From Terriglobales bacterium (lineage in GTDB: Bacteria > Acidobacteriota > Terriglobia > Terriglobales > Acidobacteriaceae): 64,000 bases of DNA. The notes under the pieces were generated by a model. It made no database searches and was not told where the DNA came from. It saw nothing but the letters and a program-made list of their open reading frames with translations. Each line of letters begins with the position of its first letter. Within the stretch, counting starts at the first letter, position 1. Shown here in pieces: positions 59,349 through 64,000 of this stretch. Location: positions 41,912-105,911 of the forward strand of contig DATMXP010000053.1 in the NCBI GenBank assembly GCA_035561515.1, read 5' to 3'. Both the position numbers and the translations under genes were made by a program.

Positions 59349-62176
59349 TGCGGTCCCACGAAGCAATGGATGAGCGGTACGGTGGACTGTTCGAGTCCTT
59401 GTCGCGAAGCATCCCATCCTCTCGGCTAATCCGCGATTCGCTACGTAGGTTTGCCTACGGAACAGACGCGAGTTTCTACCGAATGGTTCCCAAATTGGTA
59501 GTGATGGTGGAATCGGAAGCGGAACTTATAACGACGATTCATGCGTGTACAACCTGGAAGGTTCCGTTCACTTTTCGAGCAGCGGGGACTAGCCTCTCCG
59601 GGCAGTCGGTGAGCGACTCAGTGTTAATTCAAGTAAGTCGGCTCTGGAATCCCATATTCGTTGCGGAAGATGGAGCAACCGCGCGGTTCGGACCTGCGGT
59701 TCTAGGCGGAGATGCGAACCGCGTACTATCAAAGTTTGGCCGGAAGATTGGCCCCGATCCAGCATCTATTGATGCCGCTATGATTGGGGGTATCGCTGCA
59801 AATAACTCGAGCGGAATGTGCTGTGGCAATGTTCAGGACACTTATCACACGATGCGAGCAATTAGAGCTATCCTTGCGGACGGTTCGATTCTTGATACGC
59901 ATTCAGAAAAGAGCCGTCGACATTCTGCCGCAAACAACGCGTTGTTGCTCGAACACCTGACGAAGATAGCGGCACGCGCGAAATCTGACCCAGAGTTGCA
60001 AAGGCGTATTCGCAAGAAGTTTGCCATTAAGAATACGTGTGGATACAGCCTGAACTCGCTGATCGATTTCGACGATCCTCTTGATATTGCTGCTCATTTG
60101 CTGATCGGTTCTGAGGGAACTCTGGGCTTTATCAGCGAGATTACATACAACACGGTTCCTGATCTCAAGCATTCCTCGACAGCATTGGTTCTCTTTCCTG
60201 ACGTCATTACGGCGTGTAGAGCTGCTTATCAGCTTACAAAAACATATGTCTCCGCAGTAGAGCTCATGGACCGCCAAAGCCTGCGCGCTGTAGAAGCGAA
60301 GCTGGAGATTCCAGAGAGTTTCCGCAAGCTCGACGAACATATCGCTGCGTTATTGATTGAGGTGCGTGCCGATAGCCTTGAAACTGTTGAGCGGAGTAGA
60401 CAGGAAGTTGCTTCAGTACTCAAAGAATGCAACGCTTGTTCACCGTGTGAATTCACGTCGGATGAACTCCGCTCCAAGCAACTTTGGCTACTTCGCAAAG
60501 GACTGTTCCCTGCGCTGGGTCACGCGAGGTCTCCAGGCACAACAATCCTGATAGAAGACGTGGGTTTCCCGTGCAACAGGCTGGGTGACGCAGCTCTCGA
60601 CCTACGGTCGCTCTTTACACGATATGGGTATCACGATGCTGTCATCTTTGGGCACGCACTCCAAGGGAATCTCCACTTTGTCTTCTGCGTTGATTTCAAC
60701 CTCAACGACGAGATCGAGAAATACGGAGCCTTTATCGCTGAACTTGCTGCACTCGTAACTCGGAAATATGACGGGTCTTTGAAATCAGAGCATGGGACCG
60801 GCCGCAATATGGCTCCATTCGTTGAGATGGAATGGGGAAAACAGGCTTACGAGTTGATGCGGGACATCAAACGCGCGTTCGATCCCTTAGGGCTGATGAA
60901 CCCGGAGGTGATCATCAGCAGTGACGAAAAGATACATGTAAGGAACCTGAAGAAGACACCGGCTTCGAATGCGATCATCGAGAAATGTACAGAGTGTGGA
61001 TTTTGCGAGAGGACCTGCCCTTCGCGGCATTTAAGTCTTACGCCCAGGCAACGGATAAGCGTTTGGAGGGAGATGTCGATGCCCCGAGCCAATGCGGCGG
61101 ATTGGCAGCGCGGGTTCCAGTATGAAGGAGAAGCAACATGTGCAACGGACGGTCTGTGCGCGACTTTGTGCCCATTGGGAATTGACACTGGGGCTTTCAT
61201 AAAACAATTGCGCAGTAGTTCTCGCCATGCGACCAGTCAAGCTCTGGCTCAATTTGTGTCTTCGCATCTGGGTACTGTTTTGACAGCATTTCGAAGCCTT
61301 CTTCGTGCTGCATGGCTAATCCACCGGGTCATCGGGAACAAAGGAATGAGACGGTTGGCCAAAATGGCTAGAAAGCTAGTGGGGAAATCAATCCCTGAGT
61401 GGACGGAGTGGATTCCGTTGCCTGCTCCCAAACTTCCAACCTCTCTGTCCGCATCATCGTTGAAGCAAGTAGTTTATTTTCCAAGTTGCGTCAGCCGTTT
61501 GTTTGGCGGGTTTGGCGGTTCGGTAAAATCAACTTCCCAAATTACTGAGATTTACAAACTGTTCCAACGTCTTGGTATCAATCCGCTTGTGCCACTTGAG
61601 ATAAATCATCTTTGCTGCGGTATGGCTTTCTCTAGCAAAGGGTTTGCTTCAGTCGGAAGTCAGAAATTGGAGGAGTTGGTCGCGCATCTCGACTTGGCGT
61701 CAGAACACGGTAAATACCCGGTGGTTGTCGATACCAGCCCGTGCGCACAAAGGTTGATCGAGCACGCCCGAGGAGAACTGCAGGTTCTTGATCTCAGCGA
61801 ATTCTTGCTGCAAGAATTAGTTCCGCGAGGGCCGATCACAAAGCTCGAATCGACCGTGGCGGTTCACGTCCCATGTAGCGTAACGAAGGCGGGAAAAGAA
61901 AAGTCACTTCTGCAATTGGCGAGACTGTGTGCCGAACGTGTAATCGTGCCGGACGCCACAACATGCTGCGGTTTTGCTGGAGACAGAGGATTCACACATC
62001 CGGAGTTGAGTGCATCGGCGCTGATCGAGCTGAAACCGCAGGTGAGAGCCGTGTGCTCCGAGGGATATTCCTCGAGTCGAACTTGCGAAATCGGGCTATC
62101 AACCCAGAGCGGTATCCGTTATCAGTCGATAGCGTTCCTTGTCGCTAGTGCCTTGAATGAGACTCAACCTCATTGA
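59348..62176 (+). CDS. FAD-binding oxidase and Fe-S protein fusion (lactate/glycolate/hydroxyacid dehydrogenase type)
   Basis: About 942 residues from the ATG at 59348, which overlaps the FAH stop; TTG at 59342 is also in frame. The N-terminal half is a PCMH-type FAD domain ('PFTFRAAGTSLSGQSVSDSV', 'IGGIAANNSSGMCCG') with the FAD-oxidase C domain ('LKSEHGTGRN'). Two Fe-S cysteine clusters follow ('CTECGFCERTCP', 'CATDGLCATLCPLG') and then CCG domains ('HLCCGMAF', 'TTCCGFAGD'). This GlcD-GlcF/D-lactate dehydrogenase layout oxidises 2-hydroxyacids to the keto acid and feeds electrons to the respiratory chain. In this locus it would oxidise the lactate released by the FAH step to pyruvate. Confidence 0.9.
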   Translation: MRSHEAMDERYGGLFESLSRSIPSSRLIRDSLRRFAYGTDASFYRMVPKLVVMVESEAELITTIHACTTWKVPFTFRAAGTSLSGQSVSDSVLIQVSRLWNPIFVAEDGATARFGPAVLGGDANRVLSKFGRKIGPDPASIDAAMIGGIAANNSSGMCCGNVQDTYHTMRAIRAILADGSILDTHSEKSRRHSAANNALLLEHLTKIAARAKSDPELQRRIRKKFAIKNTCGYSLNSLIDFDDPLDIAAHLLIGSEGTLGFISEITYNTVPDLKHSSTALVLFPDVITACRAAYQLTKTYVSAVELMDRQSLRAVEAKLEIPESFRKLDEHIAALLIEVRADSLETVERSRQEVASVLKECNACSPCEFTSDELRSKQLWLLRKGLFPALGHARSPGTTILIEDVGFPCNRLGDAALDLRSLFTRYGYHDAVIFGHALQGNLHFVFCVDFNLNDEIEKYGAFIAELAALVTRKYDGSLKSEHGTGRNMAPFVEMEWGKQAYELMRDIKRAFDPLGLMNPEVIISSDEKIHVRNLKKTPASNAIIEKCTECGFCERTCPSRHLSLTPRQRISVWREMSMPRANAADWQRGFQYEGEATCATDGLCATLCPLGIDTGAFIKQLRSSSRHATSQALAQFVSSHLGTVLTAFRSLLRAAWLIHRVIGNKGMRRLAKMARKLVGKSIPEWTEWIPLPAPKLPTSLSASSLKQVVYFPSCVSRLFGGFGGSVKSTSQITEIYKLFQRLGINPLVPLEINHLCCGMAFSSKGFASVGSQKLEELVAHLDLASEHGKYPVVVDTSPCAQRLIEHARGELQVLDLSEFLLQELVPRGPITKLESTVAVHVPCSVTKAGKEKSLLQLARLCAERVIVPDATTCCGFAGDRGFTHPELSASALIELKPQVRAVCSEGYSSSRTCEIGLSTQSGIRYQSIAFLVASALNETQPH

Positions 62177-63143
62177 TCGAAGAGATTCCTGCCGTTTTCA
62201 AGAAAAGTCCGATTGCGTTCCATGCTTCCAAATTCTGGGCCAAAGTGAAGTCGCCATGACCTTTTCCATTGATCGTCAATAGGTGATTCCTGGTTTTAAC
62301 TGCATCCAATGCTTTGTGGAAGTTGATAGCTTGATCATAGGGAACAAATGTGTCGCGATCACCATGGATCGTGAGAATTGGCGGCGTACCTTGCCGAACG
62401 TAATTGATGGGAGATAGCCTGGCTGCAAGGTCGTCCTTATCCGGAGCGTTGTTCAGCCACGTGACTGCGTACGCGCGAGTGTGTGGGCCGTGTAGAAGGT
62501 CCTTCACGTCGGTGATTCCAAACCAGTTGATTACAGCTGCCACGCGAGGCCTGTGGTTGGGCCACGGTACAGCTCCGCCCGAAGCATCGTCGTCATTCGC
62601 GCATTGATCTTCGAAGCCTGCGGTCGTCGGGATCAGGGCACTCGTAAGTGCGAGGTGACCTCCGGCTGAAGCGCCGGTAACGATAACTTTGTTTAAGTCG
62701 AAGCCAAACACTTTTGCATTCCGTCCCACCCAGTGCAAGGCGCACAGACAATCCTGAACGGCTGCAGGCGCTGGGGAAATGCGAGCCAGACGATACTCGA
62801 CGTTGACGACGGCAAATCCCATTTGCATGTAAGGAAGTACGCTGAGAGAAACCTCCTCTTTCGTTCCATTAACCCATCCGCCACCATGGATATTAACGAC
62901 TATCGGAACAGGGGACTTCGTATATACCGGCCGATAGACATCCAGTTTGGCTTGATAGTTGTTCGCCGTGGTGTAGGTGATGTTCGGAATGAAAACGTAG
63001 TTGAGCGCAATCCAAAGCACCGCGCCGGTATCGCTATTAAGTTGAGCCGAATCTGGGCGCGCGGCCCGGTTCGGAGATTGTCCGAAGAGTGGAAGGCAAG
63101 CAAAGACAAGAAATAGGAACCCGACACCGCAGCGGCTTTTCAC
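62145..63143 (-). CDS. Secreted alpha/beta hydrolase (esterase/lipase-like)
   Basis: 332 residues from the GTG at 63143 (AAGGAAAG upstream); the frame is open to 63392 but then runs through the GntR gene. A signal peptide ('CGVGFLFLVFACLPLFGQ') precedes an alpha/beta hydrolase of the HSL/BD-FAE type: 'VNIHGGGWVNG' (oxyanion hole), 'VTGASAGGHLAL' (nucleophile Ser), 'IHGDRDTFVPYDQ' (Asp) and 'GKGHGDF' (His). It likely removes ester groups, such as acetyl or feruloyl, from the imported glycan. Its last 32 bases overlap the 3' end of the convergent FAD/Fe-S gene. Confidence 0.85.
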   Translation of the reverse strand: MKSRCGVGFLFLVFACLPLFGQSPNRAARPDSAQLNSDTGAVLWIALNYVFIPNITYTTANNYQAKLDVYRPVYTKSPVPIVVNIHGGGWVNGTKEEVSLSVLPYMQMGFAVVNVEYRLARISPAPAAVQDCLCALHWVGRNAKVFGFDLNKVIVTGASAGGHLALTSALIPTTAGFEDQCANDDDASGGAVPWPNHRPRVAAVINWFGITDVKDLLHGPHTRAYAVTWLNNAPDKDDLAARLSPINYVRQGTPPILTIHGDRDTFVPYDQAINFHKALDAVKTRNHLLTINGKGHGDFTLAQNLEAWNAIGLFLKTAGISSINEVESHSRH

Positions 63144-63174
63144 GGCTATCTTTCCTTCTCGGTTCCGCGAATGA

Positions 63175-63882
63175 CTATTCAGCGACGGTCTCAGGAGTTT
63201 CTTCAGAAGCTTCTTCTTCGCTGTACAGATGCACTGCCTGGTCTGTCCAATCCTGCATGGCGGCGTGAAACGCTCGCTTGGCTCTTTCAGGTTCGCCGGC
63301 GACGATAGCGTCCAATAAAGCCTTGTGAAGCTGAAGGTCCTTAGCAAGGTTGAATCCAGGCTGCATAGCAACCCTAATTGCACTAAAGCCAAACAAAGGC
63401 ACTACGACGCGACGAAGGGTTTCCACCAGACAGTCGTTGTGAGTCGATTCCCACATCGAAATATGCCAAATCAGGTCACCGCGGATGTATTTCTGGAAAT
63501 CTCTCGAACGGGCGGCAGCCGTTGATTCATGGAAGAGATCCTGCATCCGCTCAATGTCTGCCTGAGTTCTCTGCCGGGCAGCTTCTTCAGCGGCGAAGGA
63601 TTCGAGCGCCCGTCGAACGGCGATAGTATTTTCCAGGTCTCTCTGGCTGAAATCGGTCACATAGGTCGCGGAATTTGGCTTTTTACTAACGTGCCCTTCG
63701 AGTTCTAACTGAATTAGCGCTTCTCGAATAGCAGACTGGCTGGTCCCAAGAGCCTCGGCAAGTTTGCGCTCTACCAATCTCTCGCCTGGAATTAGTGATC
63801 CATCTAGGATTGCTTCCCGTATTTTTCCCGCAACTTGGTGGCGGGCCGGTTGCGTATTAAGTTTTGTTGCTGTGAGTGGCAT
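63175..63882 (-). CDS. GntR-family transcriptional regulator (FadR/FCD type)
   Basis: A 235-residue regulator. The winged helix covers about residues 12-78: 'HQVAGKIREAILDGSLIPGE', 'RLVERKLAEALGTSQSAIRE', 'LEGHVSKKPNSATYV'. The FCD ligand domain covers about 85-220, with Asp/His ligands in 'RGDLIWHISMWESTHND' and 'LHKALLDAIVAGEPERAKRA'. FCD regulators bind sugar acids or other carboxylates and usually repress catabolic genes. As the only regulator of the sugar locus it is the best candidate for binding the TGATCGATCA-like palindromes found there. It is read leftwards just upstream of the alpha/beta hydrolase gene (31 bases). Confidence 0.92.
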   Translation of the reverse strand: MPLTATKLNTQPARHQVAGKIREAILDGSLIPGERLVERKLAEALGTSQSAIREALIQLELEGHVSKKPNSATYVTDFSQRDLENTIAVRRALESFAAEEAARQRTQADIERMQDLFHESTAAARSRDFQKYIRGDLIWHISMWESTHNDCLVETLRRVVVPLFGFSAIRVAMQPGFNLAKDLQLHKALLDAIVAGEPERAKRAFHAAMQDWTDQAVHLYSEEEASEETPETVAE

Positions 63883-63991
63883 CAGTCCCTCTGGTATGCG
63901 ATCCCGAGTGTCGTTTCAACAGTTCCTTCTCGGGTCAAGATGATTGTAGACGATCTGACGCTCCAGTCAATGTATCGGAATATAGGATAAA

Positions 63992-64000
63992 TGATCTATC
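63992..64000. promoter_or_regulatory. Possible operator half cut by window edge
   Basis: TGATCTATC ends the window; an A as next base would complete a TGATC-x-ATCA-like site upstream of the GntR gene. Confidence 0.25.

Noticed and set aside
63144..63392. N-terminal extension of the alpha/beta hydrolase
   Set aside because: It would overlap the GntR gene, and a signal peptide begins exactly at the GTG at 63143 with a ribosome site.
1..64000. Retron, CBASS, Thoeris or CRISPR-Cas systems
   Set aside because: No reverse transcriptase, cyclase, TIR or Cas protein was seen; the SIR2 protein lacks a visible SLOG domain and a TIR partner.

Overview
The window looks like the chromosome of a soil Acidobacteriota, probably of the Terriglobia type. 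This is an inference. It rests on two very large TonB-dependent receptors with a carboxypeptidase-regulatory-like (Oar-type) N-terminal domain, a zinc-finger anti-sigma/ECF pair, a secreted S9 peptidase, small XRE regulators with a motif I associate with that phylum, and an array of secreted plant-polysaccharide enzymes. No rRNA or complete tRNA was found.

Left part (1-14.6 kb): two small membrane proteins (the first cut by the window edge), an SMP-30-type lactonase-like protein, two c-type cytochromes, a J-domain-like protein, a DUF5519 'luciferase' protein, an XRE regulator and a frameshifted XRE relative. A minus-strand block follows, read from right to left: ECF sigma factor, anti-sigma factor, Oar-like TonB receptor, S9 peptidase. 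It looks like a regulated outer-membrane uptake and peptide-degradation unit.

Middle part (14.8-39.7 kb): a dense defence and mobility island. It holds (i) a controller-like XRE protein with a perfect 18-bp palindrome upstream and a decayed gene downstream; (ii) a five-gene operon with 4-base overlaps, hsdR-hsdM-hsdS followed by an AAA ATPase and an HNH nuclease of the Septu (PtuA/PtuB) or restriction-associated type, the HNH gene needing a -1 shift at an A6 run; (iii) an HNH protein and two tandem tyrosine integrases, the second preceded in frame by an ArdC-like N-terminal remnant; (iv) three co-directional genes, SIR2-like, HEPN-like (RNDYAH) and a protein with a D...ELK nuclease signature, which are the best candidate for an undescribed system; (v) a Gabija-like pair (OLD/TOPRIM ATPase and UvrD-like helicase) extended by a 1280-residue protein with an N-terminal SEC-C zinc motif and a C-terminal PD-(D/E)xK nuclease domain; (vi) a 3' tRNA-Gln fragment that looks like an attachment-site scar; (vii) a VapBC pair with an inverted-repeat operator and a broken PIN-like neighbour.

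Right part (39.7-64 kb): gamma-glutamyltransferase, an EamA transporter and a coherent catabolic locus. An Oar-like receptor, a glycosidase-like protein, a GH38-type protein with an N-terminal rhamnogalacturonan-lyase-like domain, a DUF2961 (GH172) protein and a GDSL esterase would release and take up plant-derived sugar. Two SDRs, an SMP-30 lactonase, an enolase-superfamily dehydratase, an FAH-family hydrolase and a large FAD/Fe-S oxidoreductase form what reads as a complete non-phosphorylative deoxysugar route (L-fucose or L-rhamnose type) to pyruvate and lactate. A GntR/FCD regulator closes the locus. A repeated TGATCGATCA-like palindrome lies in the promoter regions of this locus and is a plausible operator for that regulator.

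Several genes between 6.5 and 16.3 kb are broken by single-base changes, three of them in homopolymer runs. They may be pseudogenes or assembly errors, so those reading frames need checking against reads.
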